DNA of 64,000 nucleotides, taken from Thalassococcus profundi (GTDB lineage Bacteria; Pseudomonadota; Alphaproteobacteria; Rhodobacterales; Rhodobacteraceae). The notes below the pieces were generated by a model. That model was not told where the DNA came from. It saw only the letters and a list, made by a program, of their open reading frames with translations, and made no database searches. The position numbers were made by a program, and so were the translations under genes. The DNA is taken from the NCBI RefSeq assembly GCF_003344785.1, contig NZ_QPMK01000001.1:342651-406650 (forward strand), written 5' to 3'. This document shows, in pieces, positions 16,625 through 25,338 of this stretch; the first letter of the stretch is position 1; every line of letters begins with the position of its first letter.

Positions 16625-19444
16625 TTACAGTCGCAGGTCCAGGCCGTCCTGCGGCCTGGATATCGGTGTATCGCCGGCCGGCATGTCGGCGGCCGGGCCC
16701 GGTGAGGTTTCCACGGTGTCGGCATGACTGTCGGCGACCGATTGTCCGGTGCCACGCCGGTTTTCACCGAAGTTGAAGCTGGTGTTTTCGTAGCCCATCG
16801 CCGCAAGCTCGCGGCCAAGCTGATCGATGTTGCGGCGGAGCAGATCGAGCGTTTCCGGCCGCTCTGCCGAAATGGTGAGGATCATCGCCCCCTGCTCTGA
16901 CGGTTGAAAATGCAGGCGCACGCGGCCCAGCTCTTCGGGGTTGAGACGCAGCTCCATCTGCCCGTCGCGAGCCTGCACGATCACGTCCATCACTTGCCGG
17001 ATCACTGCCCCGGCATGGGGGCCTGCCGCGCTGGCCTGCTGGACCGGCATCGGCGGCGCGGCGGCGCTGCGCGATTCGGCGACGGCAAAAGGCCCGGGAT
17101 CGAGGTCAGATTCCGATGTGCGAACGTCCGAGGAAACCGGCACGGTTTGGGCCGAGGCGAACCTCTTGGCACCGAGTGTCGGCACCGGGCTCGACATCTT
17201 TGGGCCTTGAAAACCGGTGGCGCGTGCCGCATCCGCGGCCTCGGGACGACGCGGCTCGATCAGATCGCGCAGGGTGTGCGGGGTGGAAAACGCCTCGGCC
17301 GGCGGAGCGGCGGAATGACCCGAGCCCGGCAGGCCGGAGACGGTCAACGGCGCGGAGATCGCCTTGGCCGATGCGGAGCCAGGTTGAAACTTCTCTGTAC
17401 CGCCCGGATGCACAGCGCGCATCGGGTCGCTGGGTGTTGTTGGCGATGTTGGACCGTCCCGCCGGGCCGAGGGGTATACACCGGACTCCCGCCGCCGCGC
17501 CGGCCCTGCATCCGGGGGGTCTATACCGTGTGTCGGCGCGGCACCGGGCACAGGCGGCGCCGAGGCAGACCGATCCGGACGCGGCCGAAGTGACTGTGCG
17601 GCTCTACCATTTTCGGACTGTGCAAAAAGCCGACCGGACGGGACAAGCATCCGCGAGTCTTCCGCTCGACTCACCACACCGGGCGTCGTCGAAGGAGACG
17701 GTTCGGCCACGGGACGCGCATCGCTTGCCGTTGCGGATGGCTTGGCCGGTTGCGCTTGGGGCAAGGGGGGCCAGCGGTGCATTTCCGCACCGGCGGACGG
17801 ACCCGAACCGGCGGCCGGTCCTTGCGCTTTCGGAAGGTCAGGCACTGGTGCGGTCGTCACCGTTTCGGTGACCAACGACCGTCCGGCGGGCAACGGCATC
17901 TCCGGCGGGTCGCTGCGCTTTTCCACCCTCCGCATCGCGGACATTTGTTGCGCTCCGGGCCCTGCCGGCGCGCGGTCGCCGGCGATCTTACGTGGAGCGC
18001 GCGTCGCACCTTCGGCGCTCAAGGTCGCTCCGGAGTGTTGATCCGCCAGTGCCGGAACGGATGATTGAACGTGCGATGGATGCACCGGGCCTGTTGCAGG
18101 GGCGATTGATGCGTGCCGCGCGACTGAAAAAAACACCGCACTCTGTTTTCCGATGGATGTGTCACGAACGTCCGGGTTGCTCACGCGCGCAGGGTACGCG
18201 GCCGCCATCGTGTGGGCGGTCCTTGAACCGACGACAGGGTCTGTGACGCTGTCGCCGGATGGATCGTGGTTACCGGTGACTTTGCGGCTTTGCCGCTCCT
18301 GCTGCCCGGGAAAATCCGAAACTTTTGCATGCAAGGAGGTCTCGAACGCCTTACCCGCCTGGACCTCAACGCCGAACGTGCCGTTTTTACGGGTGACAGT
18401 AGGTTCGGGATATCTTGCCTCTGTTTCGCCCGTTGGCGCGACGAATTCCGCGCCCACACGCAGTTCAACGGGCGTTTCCTCGCGGTGCCCGGATTCCGGT
18501 ATTGGCTCCGAAACGCCGGGGGTACCGGGCACAGCACGCTGCGGTTCCAGATCGGCTGCGGAGCCGAGACGCGCGGCAGTAGCTGCGTCCAAGCGCGGCT
18601 TGGGTGCCGGGTGGTTTCGGACAACGACGGCCGACTCCTGCAAAGCCGAAGTGCCATGCCGTGTCGCCTGTCCAGGAGGCGCGGCAAGCGGCGGCGTTTC
18701 GGTCGCACCCGACGCAGTGCGCGACGATCCGGCCGCCCTGTCGTCTTCGGCTTTTGTATCCAGACCGTGCGACCGTTCCGCGACAGGCGCGACACCGCCA
18801 GCAAAGTCCGGTGTTTCCGGTCGCACCGGGAGAGCGGCATCATCGTCCGTCCGGATGGAGGGCGGACGCGAGCGGCTTGACGCCTCCGCCCTGTTCGGCA
18901 CGTCCTGGCGCGTCCTCGCACTTGGCAGAGGTGGCTTGGCATCGGGTGACGCCGGTCGGCGCGTTTTCGATGCATGGTCCGGTTCGGCAAACGCCGCCGA
19001 TATCCGCTCGCCTTGCCCTGCCGACGGGGCGAAAGACGTGTCGGCCCGACCGGCCGCTTCGTCCGCAACCGGCGGTATCATGCTTTGATTGCCGGAGCGC
19101 TCCGGTATACGCCGAGAGATCACAGCGATCGCGTCCTCCGACGATCCGTCGATGTTCGGAGACGGGCCATCGGGTCGGTGCGTGAACGGTGTTTTTTCGT
19201 CAGGCAGATCGGACTCTTCGGTGCGGTGCGGGTGTGCTTCCGTGTTCGTGGAACGGCCCGACGTCTCGGTTTGGGATGCCTCGGACTCCGCGTCATGCGT
19301 GCCGGTTCCGTCTGAATCGGCCCCACGCTTCGGCTCGAGCGATGCAATCACCGCCGAAAAATCCGTGCGCGGGGCGTCCGTGGTGCCGACCGTCAGGCGG
19401 GGGGCCTGTGGTGTGCGAACGACGGATCCAAGCTGTTCGATCAT
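16625..19444 (-). CDS. fliK: Flagellar hook-length control protein FliK, very long
   Basis: FliK measures hook length and switches export specificity from hook to filament. At 939 residues it is more than twice the size of enterobacterial FliK. Most of it is low-complexity (Pro, Ala, Ser, Thr, Arg, Glu), as expected of a disordered ruler. The recognisable part is the C-terminal Flg_hook domain (about residues 795-890), with the LRLNPEELGRVRLHF core. The ATG at 19444 has a perfect GGAGG; an open frame extends upstream into the region before flgJ but lacks a ribosome site. The call rests on the C-terminal domain and the next gene, flgD. Confidence 0.85.
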   Translation of the reverse strand: MIEQLGSVVRTPQAPRLTVGTTDAPRTDFSAVIASLEPKRGADSDGTGTHDAESEASQTETSGRSTNTEAHPHRTEESDLPDEKTPFTHRPDGPSPNIDGSSEDAIAVISRRIPERSGNQSMIPPVADEAAGRADTSFAPSAGQGERISAAFAEPDHASKTRRPASPDAKPPLPSARTRQDVPNRAEASSRSRPPSIRTDDDAALPVRPETPDFAGGVAPVAERSHGLDTKAEDDRAAGSSRTASGATETPPLAAPPGQATRHGTSALQESAVVVRNHPAPKPRLDAATAARLGSAADLEPQRAVPGTPGVSEPIPESGHREETPVELRVGAEFVAPTGETEARYPEPTVTRKNGTFGVEVQAGKAFETSLHAKVSDFPGQQERQSRKVTGNHDPSGDSVTDPVVGSRTAHTMAAAYPARVSNPDVRDTSIGKQSAVFFSVARHASIAPATGPVHPSHVQSSVPALADQHSGATLSAEGATRAPRKIAGDRAPAGPGAQQMSAMRRVEKRSDPPEMPLPAGRSLVTETVTTAPVPDLPKAQGPAAGSGPSAGAEMHRWPPLPQAQPAKPSATASDARPVAEPSPSTTPGVVSRAEDSRMLVPSGRLFAQSENGRAAQSLRPRPDRSASAPPVPGAAPTHGIDPPDAGPARRRESGVYPSARRDGPTSPTTPSDPMRAVHPGGTEKFQPGSASAKAISAPLTVSGLPGSGHSAAPPAEAFSTPHTLRDLIEPRRPEAADAARATGFQGPKMSSPVPTLGAKRFASAQTVPVSSDVRTSESDLDPGPFAVAESRSAAAPPMPVQQASAAGPHAGAVIRQVMDVIVQARDGQMELRLNPEELGRVRLHFQPSEQGAMILTISAERPETLDLLRRNIDQLGRELAAMGYENTSFNFGENRRGTGQSVADSHADTVETSPGPAADMPAGDTPISRPQDGLDLRL

Positions 19445-19491
19445 GGTGCCTCCGGGAATTCTTCCGTTGGCCTTGTCTAACCCGCCGATCC

Positions 19492-19506
19492 TTACCGGTT
19501 CTTTAC
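19492..19506. promoter_or_regulatory. TTAC-N7-TTAC motif between fliK and the flgJ-like gene
   Basis: Two TTAC half-sites are separated by seven bases, in the 109-bp divergent promoter region. The spacing matches the CtrA recognition pattern TTAA-N7-TTAA, with one mismatch per half-site. Confidence 0.35.
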
Positions 19507-19553
19507 CGTCTGAATGGCACCTTTCGGAAAGTGACTCGAATTGGAGCGACTCG

Positions 19554-19829
19554 ATGACCATTTCCCTGCCGGTCCAACCCGGCACTCCGGCGACGCCGCG
19601 CGATCACGCGCTTTTCGATGCTGCCAAGGAGCTTGAAGCCAGTTTCCTGTCGGAAATGCTGAAGGCTTCCGGGCTCGGCAAGCCGTCGGGCAGTTTCGGC
19701 GGCGGTATCGGGGAAGAGCAATTTGCGTCCTTTCTCGTCGACCAGCACGCCCGCGCGCTGGTCGACCGTGGCGGCATCGGGCTGGCCGAATCGCTGTTTA
19801 ACTCGCTGAAGGAACGCGAAAATGACTGA
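19554..19829 (+). CDS. flgJ: FlgJ-like rod-binding protein (N-terminal domain only)
   Basis: This 91-residue protein matches the rod-binding domain of FlgJ, the rod cap/scaffold. The diagnostic stretch is AAKELEASFLSEMLKAS followed by GGGIGEEQFASFLVDQHA. The muramidase domain of enterobacterial FlgJ is absent, as is usual in alphaproteobacteria, where another enzyme (such as SltF) opens the wall. The ATG follows GGAG. It overlaps the next gene by 8 bp. Confidence 0.88.
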   Translation: MTISLPVQPGTPATPRDHALFDAAKELEASFLSEMLKASGLGKPSGSFGGGIGEEQFASFLVDQHARALVDRGGIGLAESLFNSLKEREND

Positions 19830-20181
19830 TACCGACCCGCAAAACCTTCTCGATTCCCTTTCCAGCCTCCTGGAGGAGGAACGCAACGCGCTGCTTTCCG
19901 GCGCGCTCGAGGACGTCGCAGACATCCTGGAGCGCAAGGAACGGCTGATCGACGCGCTGGCGGCGCAGGATCTGCACGACCGCCCCGCGCTTGAACAATT
20001 GCACGCCAGCCTGAGCCGAAACCAGCAGCTTTACGACCGGGCGCTCGAGGGAATCCGCAGCGTCTCGACCCGGCTCAGCGCGCTGCGGCGGTTGCGCAAG
20101 ACGCTGGAAACCTACGACAGCATGGGCCGCAAGACCGATATCGCGGAACCGCCCGCGCAACGGCTGGAGCGCCGCGCCTGA
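19822..20181 (+). CDS. FlgN-like flagellar export chaperone
   Basis: This encodes 119 residues, almost entirely helical and charged, with heptad-like leucines (LLDSLSSLLEEERNALL...). FlgN chaperones hold the hook-filament junction proteins FlgK and FlgL for export. Size, composition and position next to the rod-binding gene and flagellin fit FlgN, but sequence conservation in this family is low, so the name rests partly on context. Confidence 0.6.
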   Translation: MTDTDPQNLLDSLSSLLEEERNALLSGALEDVADILERKERLIDALAAQDLHDRPALEQLHASLSRNQQLYDRALEGIRSVSTRLSALRRLRKTLETYDSMGRKTDIAEPPAQRLERRA

Positions 20182-20221
20182 TGCGATTTATGTCAAATGC
20201 CACGTACGGGACCGGGCGAAA

Positions 20222-20236
20222 TTAGCATTCCGTTAG
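20222..20236. promoter_or_regulatory. TTAG-N7-TTAG motif upstream of flagellin
   Basis: Two TTAG half-sites are separated by seven bases, 154 bp before the flagellin ATG. The spacing matches the other flagellar intergenic sites in this window and the CtrA pattern. The 209-bp gap (20182-20390) also holds TCCGATAA at 20264-20271, similar to the -10 element of FliA promoters, but no matching -35 was seen. Confidence 0.35.
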
Positions 20237-20390
20237 GACCGGTTGGTTCAAGGTGACGGTGCGTCCGATAAGGGCGGCGCGGTGGCGGAAGGCCCGTACC
20301 TGCAAATGTCAGAATGACCCTTTGCCGCTGCAACGCGGCGATCTTGAAACCCGGCGCAAAGCGCCAGAAGACCTTAAGGATCACCAAGAC

Positions 20391-21686
20391 ATGTCAAGCA
20401 TTCTGACAAACAACGGCGCCATGGTGGCGCTGCAAACCCTGAAATCCATCAACAAGAACCTCGGAACGATCCAGACCCAGATCTCGACCGGCAAGAACGT
20501 GGCAAACGCCAAGGACAATGCCGCCGTCTGGGCGATTTCCAAGGTGATGGAATCGGACGTGAAAGGCTTCAAGGGCATCTCCGACAGCCTCAACCTGGGC
20601 GAATCGACCGTGGCGGTTGCCCGTTCGGCGTCCGAAACCGTGGCCGACCTTTTGACCCAGATGAAGGGCAAGATCGTCGCGGCGCAGGAATCGAACGTCG
20701 ATCGCGACAAGATCCAGACCGATATCGATGCGCTCAAGGACCAGATCGGATCCGTGGTTGGCGCCGCTCAGTTCAATGGCCTGAATCTGCTGTCCAACAC
20801 CGAATCCGACTCCAACGCTGCGACGGCGGTGGCCAGCGCCGGTTCGAGAAACGTGGACATCCTGTCGTCGCTCGACCGGTCCGGGACGGGTGTTGCGGCC
20901 AGCAGCATCAGCGTCGCCAAACAGGACCTCGGCTATGGCGCATCGACGGTCGGCACGACCGGCGAAGAGGTCGGTGGCGCCGCAACCGGCATCGCCATCG
21001 GTGCGACCGCAACCTTCGCGACCTTCACCGACGGCGGCAACACGATCCTGGCCGGCAACTCCTTTGCCTTTGCGGCGGCTGGTATGCTTGATGCCGACGG
21101 CAATGCGCTCGATTTCGACTCGGCCGGAGGCTACGTTGCGCGCGACGGCGACACCCTGTCGGATGTGACCGCGCAGGTGGTGGCCCGCCTCAACGTGGCC
21201 GCGGCCGATGCCGGACTGGATCTGACCTTCTCCGCCAACGAGGATACCGAAGGCCAGATCGACATCACCAACAACACCAGCAGCGCGATCGACCTCGATT
21301 CCGCCCAGGTGAACCAGTCGGATTCCACTGCGTTCATCGATGAAGCGGACGGCGTTGTGGGCGGCGGGCTCGAACTGGTCGAAGGCATTGACGTGACCAC
21401 CGACAACGGTGCGGCTGCGGCGCTGGCGGGGATCGAATCCCTGATCCAGACCTCAATCGACTCGGCCGCGGCCTTCGGTTCCGCCCAGGGCCGGATCGAA
21501 ACGCAATCCGATTTCATCACCAGCCTCAGCGATTCGCTGAAGTCCGGGATCGGAACGCTGGTCGATGCCGACATGGAAGAGGCTTCGGCCCGTCTGCAGG
21601 CGCTCCAGGTGCAGCAGCAGCTGGGTGTCCAGGCGCTGTCGATTGCCAACCAGGCGCCGCAGTCCCTGCTGTCGCTCTTCCGCTAA
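20391..21686 (+). CDS. fliC: Flagellin
   Basis: This is the filament protein. Its 431 residues begin MSSILTNNGAMVALQTL and end with the typical C-terminal coiled-coil heptads (QVQQQLGVQALSIANQAPQSLLSLFR region). The D0/D1 domains are the first ~165 and last ~90 residues. The middle (about 170-340) is Gly/Ala/Asp/Thr-rich, repetitive and likely forms a surface-exposed D2/D3 domain. The ATG is 11 bp after AAGGAT. It is followed by a strong hairpin and then by the flagellin regulators flaF and flbT. Confidence 0.96.
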   Translation: MSSILTNNGAMVALQTLKSINKNLGTIQTQISTGKNVANAKDNAAVWAISKVMESDVKGFKGISDSLNLGESTVAVARSASETVADLLTQMKGKIVAAQESNVDRDKIQTDIDALKDQIGSVVGAAQFNGLNLLSNTESDSNAATAVASAGSRNVDILSSLDRSGTGVAASSISVAKQDLGYGASTVGTTGEEVGGAATGIAIGATATFATFTDGGNTILAGNSFAFAAAGMLDADGNALDFDSAGGYVARDGDTLSDVTAQVVARLNVAAADAGLDLTFSANEDTEGQIDITNNTSSAIDLDSAQVNQSDSTAFIDEADGVVGGGLELVEGIDVTTDNGAAAALAGIESLIQTSIDSAAAFGSAQGRIETQSDFITSLSDSLKSGIGTLVDADMEEASARLQALQVQQQLGVQALSIANQAPQSLLSLFR

Positions 21687-21696
21687 GACCGGATCT

Positions 21697-21725
21697 CGGG
21701 GGGCCGTCCGCGGGCGGCCCCCCGA
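21697..21725 (+). terminator. Strong GC hairpin after flagellin
   Basis: CGGGGGGCCG at 21697-21706 pairs with CGGCCCCCCCG at 21715-21725. It starts 11 bp past the flagellin stop. No T-run follows, so it may stabilise the 3' end of the flagellin mRNA, attenuate read-through into flaF, or both. Confidence 0.6.
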
Positions 21726-21774
21726 ACCCACCGGCAGCTTTTGAAACGAAGTTCAGACCCTGGAAGGATGTGAC

Positions 21775-22152
21775 GTGAACGCGCACACCATGGCGCACCG
21801 CGCCTATTCACAAACCGCGACGACGACCAAAACGGACCGTCGGAAGGAATACGAGATGATCGCCCGCGTGACGCACCGTTTGCGCAAGGCGGCGGTGAAG
21901 GGCAAGCCGGGCTTCCCGCAGCTTGTCGAGGCGCTCTACGACAACCGGCGTCTCTGGACCGCCTTCGCGGTCGATATCAGCGATTCGCAGAACCGGCTTC
22001 CCGATGGATTGCGCGCGCAGATTTTCTACCTGGCCGAGTTCACGCAGGCGCATACAAGCCGGATTCTGGCCGGCAAGGCCGGCGTCAAGCCCATCATCGA
22101 AGTCAATATGGCGATTCTCAAGGGATTGAACCCGCAAGGAGCGGCGACATGA
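21775..22152 (+). CDS. flaF: Flagellin synthesis regulator FlaF
   Basis: FlaF is an alphaproteobacterial protein that promotes flagellin translation or secretion in opposition to FlbT. The 125 residues contain the YDNRRLWTAFAVDISDSQNRLPDGLRAQIFYLAEF core of the family. The GTG start has AGGA eight bases upstream; the ATG at 21790 lacks a ribosome site at normal spacing. It overlaps flbT by 4 bp, the usual flagellin-flaF-flbT order. Confidence 0.92.
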   Translation: MNAHTMAHRAYSQTATTTKTDRRKEYEMIARVTHRLRKAAVKGKPGFPQLVEALYDNRRLWTAFAVDISDSQNRLPDGLRAQIFYLAEFTQAHTSRILAGKAGVKPIIEVNMAILKGLNPQGAAT

Positions 22153-22553
22153 GCGGCCTGGTTCTCAAGCTCAGCCCCAAGGAACGCGTGCTGATCAACG
22201 GCGCGGTCATCGAAAACGGCGACCGCCGCAGCAAGCTCTCGATCGTCTCGCCGAACGCAAACATCCTGCGGCTCAAGGATGCGATCCACCCCGAAGAAGC
22301 GGTCACCCCGGTCCGCCGGGTCTGCTATGCCGCGCAGCTCGTGCTGACCGGCGACGCCGCCGCCGAAGAGACACGCCAACACCTCTTGACGCGGATAGAG
22401 GAGCTGAGCCGCATCCTCACCGACCCCGACAGCCGCGCGCTCCTGGCAACCGCGACCCAAGCGCTTTTGCAGGACCAGTTCTATCAATGTCTCAAAGCCT
22501 TGCGCAGTCTCATACCCCGAGAAGACCGCCTGTTCGCCGCAGCGCAAAAGTAG
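22149..22553 (+). CDS. flbT: Flagellin mRNA regulator FlbT
   Basis: FlbT binds the 5' leader of flagellin mRNA in Caulobacter and represses translation until the hook is complete. The 134-residue protein begins MSGLVLKLSPKERVLINGAVIENGDRR, the family's typical N-terminus, and ends in a helical domain. It is translationally coupled to flaF by ATGA overlap. Together with FlaF it probably ties flagellin output to assembly. Confidence 0.93.
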   Translation: MSGLVLKLSPKERVLINGAVIENGDRRSKLSIVSPNANILRLKDAIHPEEAVTPVRRVCYAAQLVLTGDAAAEETRQHLLTRIEELSRILTDPDSRALLATATQALLQDQFYQCLKALRSLIPREDRLFAAAQK

Positions 22554-22726
22554 ACGTCCGCGATCAGGTCGACTTTCCTCGTCTCGATTTCTCGAACAAC
22601 CACCCGACCCGTTTCGCGCGGCGCCGTGGCAGTGTCACTGCCGGACAGCTTCGGCGTCCTGACCGGATCCGCCGCGAGCACCTGTTTCCCGCATCGGACG
22701 CCCGGCCTCGCCCGGAATATCTGCGA
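22554..22726. other. Convergent intergenic gap, small hairpin
   Basis: This 173-bp gap lies between the convergent flbT and fliI and has no convincing gene. GGCAGTG and CACTGCC (22628-22642) form a short hairpin that may help end one or both transcripts; there is no T-run. Confidence 0.35.
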
Positions 22727-24121
22727 TTACGACCGGGCCCGTGTGGCGACCTGGCTGCTTTGACCGTTTGATCGGGGTCCGGCGGCGCGTCCCGGACTGG
22801 CGCTGACCCGTCGCAGGATCAGCCGCAACCGCGAAAAACACGTGGCAATGTCGGCATGGGCGTCCTCACCGATAAAGCCTTCGATCTCTGGCCACGCCCG
22901 GATGGCCTGGTCGATCAGAGGATCGCTGCCTTCGCGATACAGCCCGGCGCGGATCATCGTTTCCGCGCCGGAATACGCGCCCAGAAGCTGCCTGGTCTGG
23001 CTGATGAGGGCATTTTCGTCGGTACTGGCCGCTTCGGGCAGGCTGCGGGATACAGACCGCAGAATGTCGATCGCGGGGAACCTCCCCCGCTCTGCAATCT
23101 GGCGGTCGAGAACCACATGACCGTCCAGAACGCCCCGCAGCACGTCGGCCACGGGTTCGTCCATGTCGGAGGCGGCGACAAGCACGCTGAAGATTCCGGT
23201 GATATCGCCGCTGTCGCCCACCCCCGGCCCGGCGCGTTCGGCCAGTTGCATGATCTGGTGCGCCATCGAAGCCGGGAACCCGCGCAGCGCCGGCAATTCG
23301 CCGCTGGCGATGGCGACCTCGCGATGCGCTTCGGCAAAGCGGGTAATGGAATCGGCGAGAAAGAGCACATGCGCCCCCCGGTCGCGGAAATGCTCGGCAA
23401 TGGTCATGGCGGCCAGCGGGCAGCGGCGCCGTTCCACCGGTGAGCGGTCAGAGGTCGCCGCGACGACCACCGACCGCTTCATCCCTTCGGGTCCCAGGAC
23501 ATTGGCGACGAAGTCGCGCACTTCCCGGCCGCGTTCCCCGATCAAAGCCAGGACAACCACATCCGCCTGCACCCCGCGCGCCAACCGGGCCAGAAGACGC
23601 GATTTGCCGATCCCGGAACCCGCGAACAGGCCGATCCGCTGGCCCTGCACGATTGGCAGCAACGTGTTGAAAGCTGCCACCCCCGTTTCCAGGCGCGGCC
23701 CCAACCCGTGCCGCCGCGCGGCCGGGGGCGGCGGCGCCGAAAAGGCGCGGGACTGGCTGCCCTGGGTCAGCGGCTCACCGTCCAGCGGCTGGCCATAGGG
23801 GTCGATCACCCGACCGATCCAGCCGTCCCAGGGTGCGAGGGTCGGCGGGCCAAGGACCATCACCCGGTCGCCGCGCGACACGCCGTCGAAACCGTCGTCG
23901 GGCAACATCGCCACTGCGTCCTCGGTCAGGCGCAAGACCTCCCCGTCGAGCGGGCCGCGTCGCTGACGCAAGAGCCGCAGGCGATCGCCGATACAGGCCC
24001 CGTGCGTCAGCCCGCCGACCCAGATCACCGCACCGTCGACGGACCTTACGCGGCCCACGGCGCGCACCGGATGCAACCCCGCGATCCGCGCGCGCAATCC
24101 GTCCAGTTCCGAATGCTCCAT
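22727..24121 (-). CDS. fliI: Flagellum-specific ATPase FliI
   Basis: FliI is the F1-beta-like ATPase of the flagellar type III export apparatus. The 464 residues contain Walker A AGSGIGKS (167-174), GERGREVRDF, and Walker B VLFLADSITRFAEA. An open frame extends 164 codons upstream, but the ATG at 24121 is preceded by AGGGAG and is the first plausible family N-terminus (a second ATG seven codons earlier lacks a ribosome site). FliH, its usual partner, is not seen in the window. It is divergent from flgB. Confidence 0.93.
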   Translation of the reverse strand: MEHSELDGLRARIAGLHPVRAVGRVRSVDGAVIWVGGLTHGACIGDRLRLLRQRRGPLDGEVLRLTEDAVAMLPDDGFDGVSRGDRVMVLGPPTLAPWDGWIGRVIDPYGQPLDGEPLTQGSQSRAFSAPPPPAARRHGLGPRLETGVAAFNTLLPIVQGQRIGLFAGSGIGKSRLLARLARGVQADVVVLALIGERGREVRDFVANVLGPEGMKRSVVVAATSDRSPVERRRCPLAAMTIAEHFRDRGAHVLFLADSITRFAEAHREVAIASGELPALRGFPASMAHQIMQLAERAGPGVGDSGDITGIFSVLVAASDMDEPVADVLRGVLDGHVVLDRQIAERGRFPAIDILRSVSRSLPEAASTDENALISQTRQLLGAYSGAETMIRAGLYREGSDPLIDQAIRAWPEIEGFIGEDAHADIATCFSRLRLILRRVSASPGRAAGPRSNGQSSQVATRARS

Positions 24122-24168
24122 CCGATGCTCCCTCAGATCCATGCAAACCGTTTCTAAAGGAATCAGGG

Positions 24169-24183
24169 TTAAGCCTTGTTGAA
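24169..24183. promoter_or_regulatory. TTAA-N7-TGAA motif between fliI and flgB
   Basis: A full TTAA half-site is followed seven bases later by TGAA, 23 bp before the flgB ATG, in the 84-bp divergent region. It fits the CtrA pattern with one mismatch. Confidence 0.35.
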
Positions 24184-24205
24184 GTCGTCCGAGGGAGAAG
24201 CCCCG

Positions 24206-24592
24206 ATGTTCCAGAACCTGACCATCTTCAAATCCGCCATGGCCATGGCCCGGCACGCCGGGGTCAAACAGGCCGCAGTGGCCCAGAACATCGCCAATGC
24301 CGACACGCCGGGATACCGGGCCCGTCGGGTCGTCGATTTCGCAGAACTGATGCGCGGCACCGACGGCTTCTGCACCCAGCGCGCCACCCGGGCGCGGCAT
24401 CTGCACGGTCGCGAAGGGCCCGCGGGCGTGGACTTGCGCAACGACCGCAGCCTGTCGGAGCCCAATGGCAATTCCGTGTCCCTCGAGACCGAGATGGTCG
24501 AGGCGGTCGCGGCCAAGCGGCAAAGCGACCGGGCGCTGGCCATCTACCGGTCGGGCCTGACGATTCTGCGCGCCAGTATCGGGCGCAGCTGA
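24206..24592 (+). CDS. flgB: Proximal rod protein FlgB
   Basis: FlgB is one of the four proximal rod subunits and builds directly on the MS ring/FliE. The 128-residue protein has the conserved QNIANADTPGYRARRV motif (residues 27-42) and the C-terminal coiled segment. The ATG at 24206 follows GGGAG. It heads an operon flgB-flgC-fliE-fliQ-flgF-flgG-flgA-flgH-fliL. Confidence 0.94.
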   Translation: MFQNLTIFKSAMAMARHAGVKQAAVAQNIANADTPGYRARRVVDFAELMRGTDGFCTQRATRARHLHGREGPAGVDLRNDRSLSEPNGNSVSLETEMVEAVAAKRQSDRALAIYRSGLTILRASIGRS

Positions 24593-24630
24593 AAACCGCC
24601 GAGCCAAGACCACCGATCGAAGAGGACCAG

Positions 24631-25023
24631 ATGACCGATTTTTCCCAGGCGCTCTCCGTCACCGCAAGCGGGCTCAAGGCGCAGTCGATGCGCCTTCGCA
24701 TCCTGTCCGAGAACATCGCCAATGCCGATACGCCCGGCTATCGCCGCAAGACCATCCCGTTCGAGGTCGCGCGCCCCCGCGCCGCAGAGGCGCCCCTGGT
24801 CGAAACCGGGCGGGTGAACCTGGACAAAGCCGATCTCGACCGGATTTTCGATCCTTCGCATCCGCTGGCCGACGAGGCCGGCACTTACGAAGGCTCAAAC
24901 GTCAACCTGATCGTCGAGATTGCCGACGCCCGCGAAGCCCAGCGCAGCTACGAGGCCAACCTCAAGATGTTCGACCAGACCCGGCAGATGTCATCGAGCC
25001 TGATGGACCTGCTGCGCCGCTAA
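24631..25023 (+). CDS. flgC: Proximal rod protein FlgC
   Basis: FlgC is a proximal rod subunit. The 130 residues show the family's SENIANADTPGYRRK motif near residue 27, the GSNVNLIVEIADAREAQRSYEANL segment typical of FlgC, and a final coil. AGAGGA lies seven bases upstream of the ATG. It follows flgB by 38 bp. Confidence 0.95.
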   Translation: MTDFSQALSVTASGLKAQSMRLRILSENIANADTPGYRRKTIPFEVARPRAAEAPLVETGRVNLDKADLDRIFDPSHPLADEAGTYEGSNVNLIVEIADAREAQRSYEANLKMFDQTRQMSSSLMDLLRR

Positions 25024-25045
25024 CCCCTACGGAAAGGAATTCAGA

Positions 25046-25336
25046 ATGGATGTCCGTTCGCTTTTCGCCGCGCAGAAATACGCCGCCTCCCTGCCCGGCA
25101 TGGAACCCGCCCCGGGCACGGGAACGGCCGCCAACCCGGCTGTGAAGGCGACCCGGGACTTTGCCCAGACCTTGCAGGAGGCCGAAGATCTGTCCGGCGC
25201 CGCAATGACGGGCGACGCCGATCCGCACGCTCTCGTGCAGGCGCTGGCGCAGTCCGAACTGGCTGTCGAAGCGGTCGTCGCCGTGCGCAACAAGGTGGTC
25301 GAGGCCTACCAGGAAATCCTGCGGATGCCGGTCTGA
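25046..25336 (+). CDS. fliE: Flagellar hook-basal body protein FliE
   Basis: FliE links the MS ring to the rod and is an early export substrate. The 96 residues fit the family: a variable N-terminus and a conserved C-terminus LAQSELAVEAVVAVRNKVVEAYQEILRMPV-type helix ending in the typical I(L/M)RMP(V/I). It follows flgC and precedes fliQ. Confidence 0.93.
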   Translation: MDVRSLFAAQKYAASLPGMEPAPGTGTAANPAVKATRDFAQTLQEAEDLSGAAMTGDADPHALVQALAQSELAVEAVVAVRNKVVEAYQEILRMPV

Positions 25337-25338
25337 TC

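Noticed and set aside
16700-19100. Several medium-length plus-strand open frames inside fliK
   Set aside because: They lie opposite low-complexity fliK sequence, are Arg/Pro/Ser-rich and lack starts with ribosome sites.
20264-20271. TCCGATAA as a FliA (sigma-28) -10 element upstream of flagellin
   Set aside because: No TAAA-type -35 was found at the required spacing; kept only as a remark.
22487-22771. Open frame after flbT that could encode a 94-residue protein
   Set aside because: It overlaps the ends of both flbT and fliI in other frames, has no ribosome site of its own and has biased, non-protein-like composition.
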